The notes under the pieces are model-generated. The model ran no database searches. It was not told where the DNA came from and worked only from the letters and a program-made list of their open reading frames with translations. 64,000 nt of DNA from CALDOK01 sp964481655 (GTDB lineage Bacteria > Myxococcota_A > UBA796 > JAFGLY01): the NCBI GenBank assembly GCA_964481655.1, contig CAYZVO010000003.1, positions 62,001 to 126,000 of the forward strand, read 5' to 3'. Of this stretch, positions 36,805 through 44,933 are shown piece after piece (within the stretch, counting starts at the first letter, position 1; each line of letters starts with the position of its first letter). The position numbers were made by a program, and so were the translations under genes.

Positions 36805-37935
36805 ATGTTCGATCTCGACCTCGATCTCGATGAGCGCAGAGAGCCCCCCGGGCTCTACATCCACGTGCCGTTCTGCGTGTCGCGCTGCAGCTACTGTGCG
36901 TTCACCTCGAGCACCAAGCTCGAGCAGCGGGACCTGTTCGTCCGCGCCATCGAGCGAGAGGTGGCCCTGCGGGCCCGCACCTGGGACGACTTCGACACCC
37001 TCTACCTGGGCGGCGGCACGCCCTCGGCCCTGGGGGTGGAGCGGCTGGTGAAGCTGGTGCGGATGCTGGGGCCGCTGGGGATCCGCCCCGACGCCAGCTG
37101 GACCCTCGAGGTCAACCCCGACGACTGCAGCCGGGAGCTGCTGTGGGGCGCCCGGGTGGCCGGGTTCTCCCGCCTGTCCATCGGGGCGCAGTCCTTCGAC
37201 GAGCGGGCCTTGCGGTTCCTGGGCCGCCGGCACGGCGTGGACGCCATCGAACAGGCGGTGATCTGGGCTCGGGACGTGGGCTTCGACGAGGTCTCCCTGG
37301 ATCTCATCTACGCCCTGCCGGCCCACAGCGTGAGCCACTGGCACAGCCAGATCGACGCCGCCCTGCGCCTCGAGCCCGACCACCTGAGCTGCTACGAGCT
37401 GACCCTGGAGCCCGGCACCCCGCTGACCGCGGCGGTGGGCGAGGGCAAGGTCGAGCTGCCAGATGACGAGCGGCGTCGGGAGCTGTTCCTGGCGGGAGCA
37501 GAGAAGCTCGGTCAGCTCGGATGGGTGCACTACGAGGTCTCGAGCTTCGCCCGCACCCGGGATCACCGCTCGAAGCACAACCTCAAGTATTGGACCCACG
37601 CGCCATACCTCGGGCTCGGTCCAGGGGCCCACAGCTACGACGGGTTCTACCGCTGGTGGAACCACGGCAACATCGGACGCTGGGCCCAGGCCCTGGGCCG
37701 CGATGAGGCTCCGGTGGAGGCTCAGGAGACCCTCGACGGCGAGGCCCTGCGCCTCGAGCGCTTGAGCCTGGGCTTCCGCCAGGCCGAGGGGGTCCCCGTC
37801 AGGGATCTGCGCGGCCCGCCGGTCAACCTGCGGGCGGCCATCGAGGACGGGCTGCTGGTCCGTGACGGCGACCGGGTCAAGCCCACTCGCCTCGGCTACC
37901 TGGTGGCCGACGGCCTGGCCGTGCGCTTCGCGTGA
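36805..37935 (+). CDS. hemW: HemW-type radical SAM heme chaperone
   Basis: 376 residues from ATG at 36805. HVPFCVSRCSYCAF near residues 20-33 has the CxxxCxxC cluster; LGGGTPSAL, SIGAQSFDERALRFLGR, LDLIYALP and HNLKYWTHAPYLGLGPGAH follow in the usual order. HemW resembles oxygen-independent coproporphyrinogen oxidase, but its relatives have been shown to transfer heme rather than make porphyrin. The typical N-terminal extra Cys of true HemN is absent. Linkage to lepA supports this assignment. Confidence 0.92.
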   Translation: MFDLDLDLDERREPPGLYIHVPFCVSRCSYCAFTSSTKLEQRDLFVRAIEREVALRARTWDDFDTLYLGGGTPSALGVERLVKLVRMLGPLGIRPDASWTLEVNPDDCSRELLWGARVAGFSRLSIGAQSFDERALRFLGRRHGVDAIEQAVIWARDVGFDEVSLDLIYALPAHSVSHWHSQIDAALRLEPDHLSCYELTLEPGTPLTAAVGEGKVELPDDERRRELFLAGAEKLGQLGWVHYEVSSFARTRDHRSKHNLKYWTHAPYLGLGPGAHSYDGFYRWWNHGNIGRWAQALGRDEAPVEAQETLDGEALRLERLSLGFRQAEGVPVRDLRGPPVNLRAAIEDGLLVRDGDRVKPTRLGYLVADGLAVRFA

Positions 37936-38001
37936 GTGGACTGCGACGGGCCCTACACTTCGAGACGGTTTGGCTTCCCGCTGTCGGCGCCGTGTCCAGG
38001 T

Positions 38002-38010
38002 TGCTATAAC
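38002..38010 (+). promoter_or_regulatory. Extended -10 promoter element
   Basis: TGC-TATAAC, the closest match to a consensus extended -10 in the window, 38 bases before the ATG at 38049. No -35 is needed for this class. The short leader rules out an FMN riboswitch. Confidence 0.5.
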
Positions 38011-38048
38011 GGCGGGCGCATGACCTCGAGGCCCGCATTGGAGGCCCT

Positions 38049-38843
38049 ATGTTCGCATACGTCGACCCCGAGATCCGTCGCAAGCTCGAGCACGACCACC
38101 GGCTGGTCAACCTCGATGAGCACGGTGAGGTGCTCGATGAGCCCAACGGTGGATTCTGCATCTCCATGCTGGGCCCCATCCCCATGCCGCGCCTCGTCGG
38201 CGGCGTGGAGCATGTGTTCCACTGGTACGCCTTCGTGCGTCGCACACAGCTCAAGCGCGTGCTGGACGCGGCCAACCAGGCCCGCAGCGGCGGTGAAGAG
38301 GCCTTCCGCGAGCTGATCCAGTCCAACATGTCGGTGAACTCCATCATCGCCAGCCCCCGCTTCTTGACCGTGGAGAAGCCGCTGGTCCGCGTGCACTCCT
38401 GCTGCATGACCGGCGACATCTTCGGCTCCATGCGCTGCGAGTGCGGTCCGCAGCTCGACACCGCCTTCGAGCGCATCATCGCCGAAGGCGGCGGCGCGGT
38501 GGTCTACATGTCGGGCCACGAGGGCCGCGGCATCGGCCTGTGGGCCAAGGCCATCACCTACCTGCTGCAGGACGACGGCCAGGACACCTACCAGGCCAAC
38601 CGCTCCCTGGGCCTCCCCGACGACTCCCGGGACTTCACGGATGCGGCGGTGGTGCTGCGCCACCTGCTGAGGGGCGAGCCGCTCCGGCTGCTGTCCAACA
38701 ACCCCATGAAGCGGGACCACCTCCAGGGAAACGGCCAGCCGGTCGCCGAGATGGTGAGCTTCAACCCGGGCGTGTGCTCCCACAACCTGCGCTACATGCG
38801 CGCCAAGCGGGACGCCGGCCACCAGCTGCCCGAGGGCCTGTAG
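38049..38843 (+). CDS. ribA: GTP cyclohydrolase II
   Basis: 264 residues from ATG at 38049, with GGAGG five bases ahead. Zinc site VRVHSCCMTGDIFGSMRCEC has the three Cys ligands of the family; YMSGHEGRGIGL, TYQANRSLGLPDDSRDF and LLSNNPMKRDHL follow as in RibA. It opens the imidazole ring of GTP, the first step of riboflavin synthesis (and of deazaflavin-like or antibiotic pathways). The first 110 residues are not the DHBP-synthase domain of RibBA but an unrelated extension (NGGFCISMLGPIPMPRLVGG). The second residue of the Cys pair replaces a usual Glu. No other rib gene is adjacent. Confidence 0.87.
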   Translation: MFAYVDPEIRRKLEHDHRLVNLDEHGEVLDEPNGGFCISMLGPIPMPRLVGGVEHVFHWYAFVRRTQLKRVLDAANQARSGGEEAFRELIQSNMSVNSIIASPRFLTVEKPLVRVHSCCMTGDIFGSMRCECGPQLDTAFERIIAEGGGAVVYMSGHEGRGIGLWAKAITYLLQDDGQDTYQANRSLGLPDDSRDFTDAAVVLRHLLRGEPLRLLSNNPMKRDHLQGNGQPVAEMVSFNPGVCSHNLRYMRAKRDAGHQLPEGL

Positions 38844-38846
38844 GCA

Positions 38847-39461
38847 TCACCCTGGCGGCGGGCCGCCCCCGTAGCGGGCCTCGTCCATGCGCTGGGCCAG
38901 CAGATCGTACAGGGCTCGCAGCGACGCGCCAGCCTCGGGCGGCTCCCACAGGTCGATGGCGGCGGCCACCGCCTCGATGGTGGAGCGGGCCGCGGCGTTG
39001 GGGCTCTTGCGGATGCGGCGCGCTGGCGCCGGCGCTGCCCCGGGTGGCAGGTCCAGCCGGGGCAGGGCCGCCAGCCCAGGCACTCGCCTGACCATGCGCC
39101 GGGCCTGGGACCATGAGCCGTCCGGGACCACCAGCAGCTCCGGCCGGCCGCCGGTCCACAGGGGCGCGTCGTCGTCCTGCCGGGGGTAGAGCAGGCAGGT
39201 CCCCGGGCCGAAGCTGGGCAGGTCCGCGGCCTCGAGGCGGTGGTCCCGGTGGCCGTGGTCCACCAGCTCTGCGCCCTGGATGGACAAGGCCACCAGGCGC
39301 CCGGTGTTGGTGGCCCGCCAGGACTCGTACCAGTGGCGCACCACCAGCACGCGGCAGCCCAGGTCCAGCGCGGGGATCGCGGCACACAGGCACAGGTGCT
39401 GCGCCAGGAAACAGCGCGGGCAGGCTCCGGGCCCGGCCTCGGGCGGTGGGGGGCGGGACAT
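38847..39461 (-). CDS. DTW-domain protein, tRNA-uridine aminocarboxypropyltransferase
   Basis: 204 residues from ATG at 39461. The N terminus holds four Cys in ACPRCFLAQHLCLC, a zinc site, and the namesake motif reads DGSWSQARRM (DSW for DTW) near 115; STIEAVAAAIDL follows. This family (TapT/TuaA) adds the acp3 group to uridine in tRNA from SAM. It faces the GTP cyclohydrolase gene tail to tail and lies nine bases after the HDOD gene on the same strand. Confidence 0.87.
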   Translation of the reverse strand: MSRPPPPEAGPGACPRCFLAQHLCLCAAIPALDLGCRVLVVRHWYESWRATNTGRLVALSIQGAELVDHGHRDHRLEAADLPSFGPGTCLLYPRQDDDAPLWTGGRPELLVVPDGSWSQARRMVRRVPGLAALPRLDLPPGAAPAPARRIRKSPNAAARSTIEAVAAAIDLWEPPEAGASLRALYDLLAQRMDEARYGGGPPPG

Positions 39462-39470
39462 GGGGGCGCG

Positions 39471-40442
39471 CTAGGTCGCGAGCATGGACGCGATGCGCTC
39501 GGGATAGCGCTCGAGGATGGTGCAGGCGTCCTGTTCGTCCAGCCCACAGCGGGCGAAGGCGGAGTGGCCAGCCAGCGCCGGGTCGAGCACCGCCACCGAC
39601 GGGTCGCGCCCCCACAGCTCGTACAGCAGGTTGGCGAGCCGCAGCTTGCGCACCGCCTTGCGCTGCTTGGGGGGCGGCAGGCGGTCGTGGTGATGGGCGA
39701 TGAGGTCGACCATGCCCTTGGGGGCGTCCCAGGTGCCCACGATGATGGCCCCGGTGCGCGCGTGCAGCAGGTGGATCAGCTCGTGGGCCACCTCGTCGAA
39801 GACCACCTGTTCGCGGTAGCGACGCTGGATGAGGTCGTCGAGGATCCAGACCAGCACCGGCTTGCCCACGTTGTGCATCAAGCCCGCGAGGAAGGCGACG
39901 TCCGCGCTCTTTCCGGTGAGCTGTTCGATGAGCTGGAAGCCCACCGCGGAGCCCATGGAGGCCCGCCAGTAGCTGGTGAGCAGCGCGGCTCGGGGCCCCT
40001 TGTAGATGGACTGGGCCATGGCCGCGGCCACGACGATGTCGCGGGTGCCGCGGACACCGAGGCGCGCGATGGCCTGGGAGAGGCTGTAGATGCGGCGGTT
40101 GGCCGGGCGGAACGCGGCCGAGTTGGCGACCTTGAGCACCCGCACGGCCAGGAACTGATCCCGGTGGATGAGCTTGGCGAGGCTGTCGGCGCTGCTGTCC
40201 GGATCGTCCGCGGCCGCCATGACCTCCACCGCGATCTCCGGGAGCCTGGGCGGCTCGAACACGCCCGAGGTCACCTGCTTGACGACGCGGGCGCGGAGCT
40301 CGCGGTGCAGGGCCTCCTGGGTGTCCTCCGCCGGGGCATCGGCGGGGAGGGGGCCGGACAGCTGATCCAGGGTCTCGGGCTCCACGACGTAGATGTCCGT
40401 GGAGAAGGCAGAGCCGGGAATCTCATCGTAGCGGACGGTCAA
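39471..40442 (-). CDS. HDOD-domain signalling protein
   Basis: 323 residues from ATG at 40442. Residues about 60-270 form the HDOD fold: PPRLPEIAVEVM opening, VLKVANSAAFRPANRRIYSL, AIARLGVRG, then FLAGLMHNVGKPVL and LLHARTGAIIVGTWDAP. The metal-binding HD pair is replaced (HN), as usual in HDOD proteins. They act as scaffolds in signal transduction, often with c-di-GMP or chemotaxis systems. No partner domain here and no sensor kinase nearby. Confidence 0.9.
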   Translation of the reverse strand: MTVRYDEIPGSAFSTDIYVVEPETLDQLSGPLPADAPAEDTQEALHRELRARVVKQVTSGVFEPPRLPEIAVEVMAAADDPDSSADSLAKLIHRDQFLAVRVLKVANSAAFRPANRRIYSLSQAIARLGVRGTRDIVVAAAMAQSIYKGPRAALLTSYWRASMGSAVGFQLIEQLTGKSADVAFLAGLMHNVGKPVLVWILDDLIQRRYREQVVFDEVAHELIHLLHARTGAIIVGTWDAPKGMVDLIAHHHDRLPPPKQRKAVRKLRLANLLYELWGRDPSVAVLDPALAGHSAFARCGLDEQDACTILERYPERIASMLAT

Positions 40443-40616
40443 GGTGTCCTTCCGGGGGCGCGGCCGCGCGCGCTCGGCGGGCCTCGGTAGAGTCTTCGGA
40501 TCGATCCTGGCGAACGTTCAACGGCAGCGGAGTCTCGCGCCGCGACCCTCGCGACGCCATAGCTCGGTCGTCGGCGATCATAGCAGACATCGGGCGGTTC
40601 GGGCCACGCCGGCACC

Positions 40617-40644
40617 TTGCGGTCCGCGCCTGGGTGGCTAGGAT
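40617..40644 (+). promoter_or_regulatory. Predicted promoter of the FmdB-type gene
   Basis: TTGCGG (40617-40622) and TAGGAT (40639-40644), spacer 16, leader about 22 bases. It lies in the 230-base divergent gap after the HDOD gene; I see nothing else in that gap. Confidence 0.4.
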
Positions 40645-40672
40645 GCCTTCGACCACCGCGCCGGGAGCGCCC

Positions 40673-40912
40673 ATGCCGCTGTACGACTATCGCTGCTCCG
40701 CATGTGGAGAGGACTTCGAGCACCTGCAGGGTCTCAGCGAGCCCGACCCCGAGCGCTCCGAGTGCTGCGAGGCCCCGGTCGTGCGGATGTCCAGCATCCC
40801 CGCCGATTTCCGCGGCCGCTTCCAGGCGCCGGCCTGCAGCAGCTGCATGGACGGCCCCGCCGCGCCGGACACGCCGCCCTGCGCCGCGGGTGGCTCCTGC
40901 GGCCTGTCCTAG
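40673..40912 (+). CDS. FmdB-family zinc ribbon protein
   Basis: 79 residues from ATG at 40673, with GGGAG ahead; longer starts lack the canonical MPLYDYRC opening. CSAC at 8-11 and a CC pair near 32 form the ribbon. A Cys-rich tail (PACSSCMDG, PPCAAGGSCGL) suggests a second metal site. FmdB proteins are putative regulators of unknown target. Confidence 0.85.
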   Translation: MPLYDYRCSACGEDFEHLQGLSEPDPERSECCEAPVVRMSSIPADFRGRFQAPACSSCMDGPAAPDTPPCAAGGSCGLS

Positions 40913-40922
40913 ACAGCCCGGT

Positions 40923-41375
40923 CTAGTCCCGGGCGCGCTTCAGCCCGGTCAGGAAGCACAGCAGCTGGCCGTCGCTGCAGGCCTTGAAGTGTTTGTTCGT
41001 GGGGGCGCGGAACAGCGCACCGAGCTGGTTGCGGCTCAGCTGCATGCCGGCACGGGCGAAGATGGCCAGCATGTCGGCGTCCTCGTAGCCCAGGGCGATG
41101 CGGAGCTTCTTGAGCACCAGGTTGTTGTTCAGTTGCTGCGGCGGCGGTGCCTGCCCGCGACCCGGGCCCCGGCGCTGCACGATGAGGGCGTCGAGCAGGG
41201 CCACCACCATGGCGTCGTCGCAAGGGAGGTGGTCCTCGTGGTCCGGTGGCAGGAGCAGGCCGGCAGGGGAGGGGGCGCGCTCGCTCAGCCCCGCCAGCTG
41301 GACCAGCCCGTCGAGGGCGTCGTCGTCCAGAGCCAGTGCGGCGTGGATGCGCTGGAGGATCTCGTGGTTCTGCAT
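40923..41375 (-). CDS. DUF1456 family protein (YehS-like)
   Basis: 150 residues from ATG at 41375. Two repeats of the family fold are seen: NHEILQRIHAALALDDDAL at the start and NNLVLKKLRIALGYEDADM near 85, each followed by an FxxAGxxLSRxQLxAxFR-like segment. These small cytosolic proteins, such as E. coli YehS, have no settled function. It is tail to tail with the FmdB gene and divergent from the helicase. Confidence 0.9.
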   Translation of the reverse strand: MQNHEILQRIHAALALDDDALDGLVQLAGLSERAPSPAGLLLPPDHEDHLPCDDAMVVALLDALIVQRRGPGRGQAPPPQQLNNNLVLKKLRIALGYEDADMLAIFARAGMQLSRNQLGALFRAPTNKHFKACSDGQLLCFLTGLKRARD

Positions 41376-41574
41376 GGGAGCTCCCTTGACCTGCGGCGCC
41401 TATGGCGGGTGCTGGTCCCGATCCAGTCGGTCCGCCATCTTTCGACCGCGAGCGGGCCCGGGGCGGGGTGGCGCGCTATGGGGCCGGCGCGCGGGCCCTG
41501 TGGGGACCGCGAGGCCCTGGCCCCACGAACGAACGCTGTGCCGGCGGCCACCGCCCCGAAGAACGGAAACGACC

Positions 41575-42798
41575 TTGCAAGACTTCGCATCGCTCGGCCT
41601 CGCCGAGCCTCTCGTCCAGGCGGTCGCCGCCTGTGGCTACGACACGCCTACCCCCGTGCAGGCCCTGTGCATCCCGCCGCTGCTGGATGGACGGGACGTC
41701 CTGGGCTGCGCTCAGACCGGCACGGGCAAGACCGCGGCCTTCGCGCTGCCCGTGCTCCAGCACCTGGCCGCCGACCCCTTCCGCGGCCGCGGTCGCCGTC
41801 CCATCCGCGCCCTGGTGCTCACCCCGACCCGCGAGCTGGCCGCCCAGATCGGCGCCAGCTTCGAGACCTACGGCGAGGCCCTGAAGCTCCGCCATCACGT
41901 CATCTTCGGCGGCGTCGGTCAGGCCCCCCAGGTCCGCGCCCTGCGCGCCGGGCTCGACATCCTCGTGGCCTGCCCCGGTCGCCTGCTCGACCTGCAAGGG
42001 CAGGGGCACATCGACCTGTCGGAGGTGGAGTACTTCGTCCTCGACGAGGCCGATCGCATGCTCGACATGGGCTTCATCCACGACGTGCGGCGGGTGCTGC
42101 GGCTGCTCCCCCGCGACCGCCAGAACCTGCTGTTTTCGGCCACCATGCCCCGGGCCATCGTGGAGCTCGCAGGCAGCTTCCTGCACGATCCCGTCGAGGT
42201 CTCGGTCACCCCCGAAGAGCTCACCGTCGAGCGCATCGAGCAGACGGTGATGTTCGTGGCCCGGCCCGACAAGCGCCGCCTGCTGGCCCACATCATCGAC
42301 AGCGGGGACGTCCACCAGGCCCTGGTCTTCACCCGCACCAAGCACGGCGCCAACCGGCTCGTGAAGCAGCTCGATCGCGCCGGCATCGAGGCGCTCGCCA
42401 TCCACGGCAACAAGTCCCAGACCGCGCGCACCCGCGCCCTGGACGCCTTCCGCAGCGGCCACCTGGGCGTGCTGGTCGCCACCGACGTGGCCGCCCGGGG
42501 CATCGACGTGGACGGGGTGAGCCACGTCTTCAACTTCGACCTGCCCAACGAGCCCGAGAGCTATGTGCACCGCATCGGCCGCACCGGTCGAGCCGGCCGG
42601 TCCGGACGCGCCATCGCGTTCTGCGACCAGACCGAGGGTGGGCAGCTGCGGGCCATCGAGCGGCTCATCGGGCAGCGCATCGAGATCGACCGCGATCACC
42701 GCTGGCACATCGAGGACGCCATCCCCGCGGCCCCGCCGCCGAAGCGGCCGGGGCGCTCGAGCCGGCGCCGCCGGCCCTCGCGACGCAGGGGGCGCTAG
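41575..42798 (+). CDS. DEAD-box RNA helicase (RhlE-like)
   Basis: 407 residues from a proposed TTG at 41575, giving LQDFASLGLAEPLVQAV as the family N terminus. The Q motif TPVQ, AQTGTGKT (I), PTRELAAQ (Ia), DEADRMLD (II), SAT (III), LVFTRTK (IV), ATDVAARGIDV (V) and HRIGRTGRAGR (VI) are all present. It unwinds structured RNA in ribosome assembly or decay. A basic C-terminal tail (about 15 Arg) replaces the longer tails of RhlE. The 199-base gap before it shows no clear promoter. Its stop overlaps the convergent channel gene by four bases. Confidence 0.92.
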   Translation: MQDFASLGLAEPLVQAVAACGYDTPTPVQALCIPPLLDGRDVLGCAQTGTGKTAAFALPVLQHLAADPFRGRGRRPIRALVLTPTRELAAQIGASFETYGEALKLRHHVIFGGVGQAPQVRALRAGLDILVACPGRLLDLQGQGHIDLSEVEYFVLDEADRMLDMGFIHDVRRVLRLLPRDRQNLLFSATMPRAIVELAGSFLHDPVEVSVTPEELTVERIEQTVMFVARPDKRRLLAHIIDSGDVHQALVFTRTKHGANRLVKQLDRAGIEALAIHGNKSQTARTRALDAFRSGHLGVLVATDVAARGIDVDGVSHVFNFDLPNEPESYVHRIGRTGRAGRSGRAIAFCDQTEGGQLRAIERLIGQRIEIDRDHRWHIEDAIPAAPPPKRPGRSSRRRRPSRRRGR

Positions 42799-44903
42799 TC
42801 GTCCTCGGCCTGCTCGTCGGGCAGGGTGTCGTGGAACTTGGTGTAGTCCACCATCAGCCGGCCATCCTCGAGCTGGCTCATGACGTCCACGAAGCGATGG
42901 TCCACCTTCACGTCGTCCGGGTAGTACAGGTGCCGGGCCGAGGTGGTGGACCCGTAGGTGCCGTCGTGGCCCTTGAGGGTGACGATGAAGACCATGATGT
43001 GGTCGTCGGGGCTGTCCCAGTCGACATCGAACAGCGGGCTGTCCTCGTCGATCTCGTGGAAGATCGACCAGCTCATGCTGAACATGGGGGTGCGGCCGCG
43101 CACGGGCTTCAGATCGTGAAGCATGCGCATGTGGTGGCCTTCTGGGCTGATCTCTTCCTTGAGCACCGTGAGTGACACCTCGGCGTCGGAGACCTCGTTG
43201 CCCCGGGCGTTGCCGGCCCGCAGCATCAGGGTGCGCACACCGTGGCGGGTGGTCAGCACCATCACATTCGAGAACAGCACCGAGGCCTGGGGCCTCGAGA
43301 CCTTGGCGAAGATCATGCCGGTGGCCAGGGCGACGCCCAGCAGGCCGACGGCGGCCTCGATGGTGACGATCAGATCGCCATAGGCGGTGGCCGGGGTGAG
43401 CCCGCCGTAGCCGATGGTGGACATGGTCTGGACGCTGAAGAAGAACGCGTGGGCGAAGCCGTCGGTGCTGGTGCCCGAGATGGAGCCCGGCTCGAGCATG
43501 TACAGGCCCGCGAAGAGCACGTTGAGGATCACGTAGACGAACACCAGCGACATCAGCAGCCGGGTCCAGGAGCCCTCGAGGAAGAAGAAGTAGAGATCCC
43601 GGCGCAGCTCGGCCGGTGCGCCCTTGCGGATGGCCTCGCCCAGGCGATTGGGGCGATTGTCCTTGGCGTCGCGCTCCTTGGCGAGGCGCTGCCGGGCCAG
43701 CTCGGCGATGGAGACCGGCTCGTCGCCGTGGTGCTCCGCGGCCTCCATCGGCGCCATCATCATGTCGAACAGCACCTGGGCCACGCAGATGGTGGTGGCC
43801 AGGGCCATGAACATGCCGGCGCTCATGGTGCTGCCGACCTGGCCCAGCAGCAGCACGATGAAGGCCGAGAAGAAGCGCACGTTGACCCGCGCCCTGTCGC
43901 TCAGGAACGCCTCCCGTCTCGCGGTGACCGAGTCGATGATGGCCACCGAGGCGAAGGTCATGCACAGGGTGCCCGCCACCAGCCAGCGGTAGCCGTCCGG
44001 CGCGGGGGCGGTGAAGTCGAACTTGATGGCCTTCTTCACGGCCACACCGACGCCGGTGATCGCGATGGCCAGGGGCAGGTGGCCGTACAGCCAGACCTCG
44101 AAGGCACCCCGCTGCTTCTTGAGGTGCGAGCCGGCGACGTCGTCGAAGTAGATCCACCACACCGTGCAGGTCAGCAGCAGGCCCAGGCTGCCCTTGAGCA
44201 CGTACTCGAGCTCGGTGGTCAGGTCCGAGCCGCTCAGGTAGCTCAGCACCTTCACGAAGGACTCGCCCAGCACGATGATGGTGAGCAGGCCGTAGCGCTC
44301 GGAGAGGTGCTCCATGTCGAGCGGGTAGCGCTCCATCAGCTCGCGGGAGACCTTGCTGACCGGCGCCCCGAGGATCGCCAGGATGCCCAGCCCCCAGAAG
44401 CCGTATGCCCAGGGCAGGGGCATGAACGCCGAGATCAGGAAGGCGACGCCGCTGATGGCGAAGGCCCCGCCCCAGTACTTGCAGTAGTCCCTGGAGTTGG
44501 GCACCTGGTACCAGGCGCGGGCGTACATCACGACCACCATCGTCTGGGCGACCGCGAAGCACAGGGAGAAGATGGTGTGGTGTCCCTCCATGGCGTGGGG
44601 GGCCGAGATGGCCATCGCCCCCATCGCGAACATCTGGATGAACACCATGATGCGGTGGGTGAAGTCATCCACGTCGAAGCGGTTGGCGAAGAAGGTGAAC
44701 CCGCTCCAGGCGATCCACAGCGGCACGAAGTGCCCGGCGAAGGCGGCGAAGCCGCCCAGGGTGACGTGGTGGCTCAGGGCGTCGCCCAGCTGGATGATCG
44801 CGGCGACGAAGATCAGGTCGTAGAACAGCTCGAGCCAGGTGACCTTGCGCTCCCGCCCGTGGGCGGTGTGCAGCAAGGGGGCATGCAACCAACGACTTCG
44901 CAT
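42795..44903 (-). CDS. LtrA - inward-rectifier K+ channel (KirBac) fusion
   Basis: 702 residues from ATG at 44903. Residues 1-390 are a low-temperature-requirement A (LtrA) domain with many helices, ELFYDLIFVAAI (25-36) and SERYGLLTIIVLGESF (201-216). A charged linker (394-434) joins it to a complete Kir channel: interfacial helix and first helix (about 434-470), pore loop with the filter TIGYG (496-500), second helix (511-534), and a beta-rich cytosolic domain with the hallmark FHEIDEDSPL (615-624). No frameshift or stop is seen at the join. KirBac channels conduct K+ under lipid and ligand control; the role of LtrA is unclear. The fusion suggests a sensed or gated K+ pathway. Confidence 0.93.
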   Translation of the reverse strand: MRSRWLHAPLLHTAHGRERKVTWLELFYDLIFVAAIIQLGDALSHHVTLGGFAAFAGHFVPLWIAWSGFTFFANRFDVDDFTHRIMVFIQMFAMGAMAISAPHAMEGHHTIFSLCFAVAQTMVVVMYARAWYQVPNSRDYCKYWGGAFAISGVAFLISAFMPLPWAYGFWGLGILAILGAPVSKVSRELMERYPLDMEHLSERYGLLTIIVLGESFVKVLSYLSGSDLTTELEYVLKGSLGLLLTCTVWWIYFDDVAGSHLKKQRGAFEVWLYGHLPLAIAITGVGVAVKKAIKFDFTAPAPDGYRWLVAGTLCMTFASVAIIDSVTARREAFLSDRARVNVRFFSAFIVLLLGQVGSTMSAGMFMALATTICVAQVLFDMMMAPMEAAEHHGDEPVSIAELARQRLAKERDAKDNRPNRLGEAIRKGAPAELRRDLYFFFLEGSWTRLLMSLVFVYVILNVLFAGLYMLEPGSISGTSTDGFAHAFFFSVQTMSTIGYGGLTPATAYGDLIVTIEAAVGLLGVALATGMIFAKVSRPQASVLFSNVMVLTTRHGVRTLMLRAGNARGNEVSDAEVSLTVLKEEISPEGHHMRMLHDLKPVRGRTPMFSMSWSIFHEIDEDSPLFDVDWDSPDDHIMVFIVTLKGHDGTYGSTTSARHLYYPDDVKVDHRFVDVMSQLEDGRLMVDYTKFHDTLPDEQAEDD

Positions 44904-44933
44904 GAGGGACCTCTGCAGGTGAACCTCAGGAGA

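Noticed and set aside
38011..38048. FMN riboswitch before GTP cyclohydrolase II
   Set aside because: The leader after the -10 element is about 32 bases, too short for the RFN aptamer, and no aptamer core is visible.
41476..44562. 1028-codon open frame on the minus strand
   Set aside because: Spans antisense to the helicase and out of frame with the LtrA-Kir gene; no recognisable motif and low-complexity Gly/Arg/His composition.
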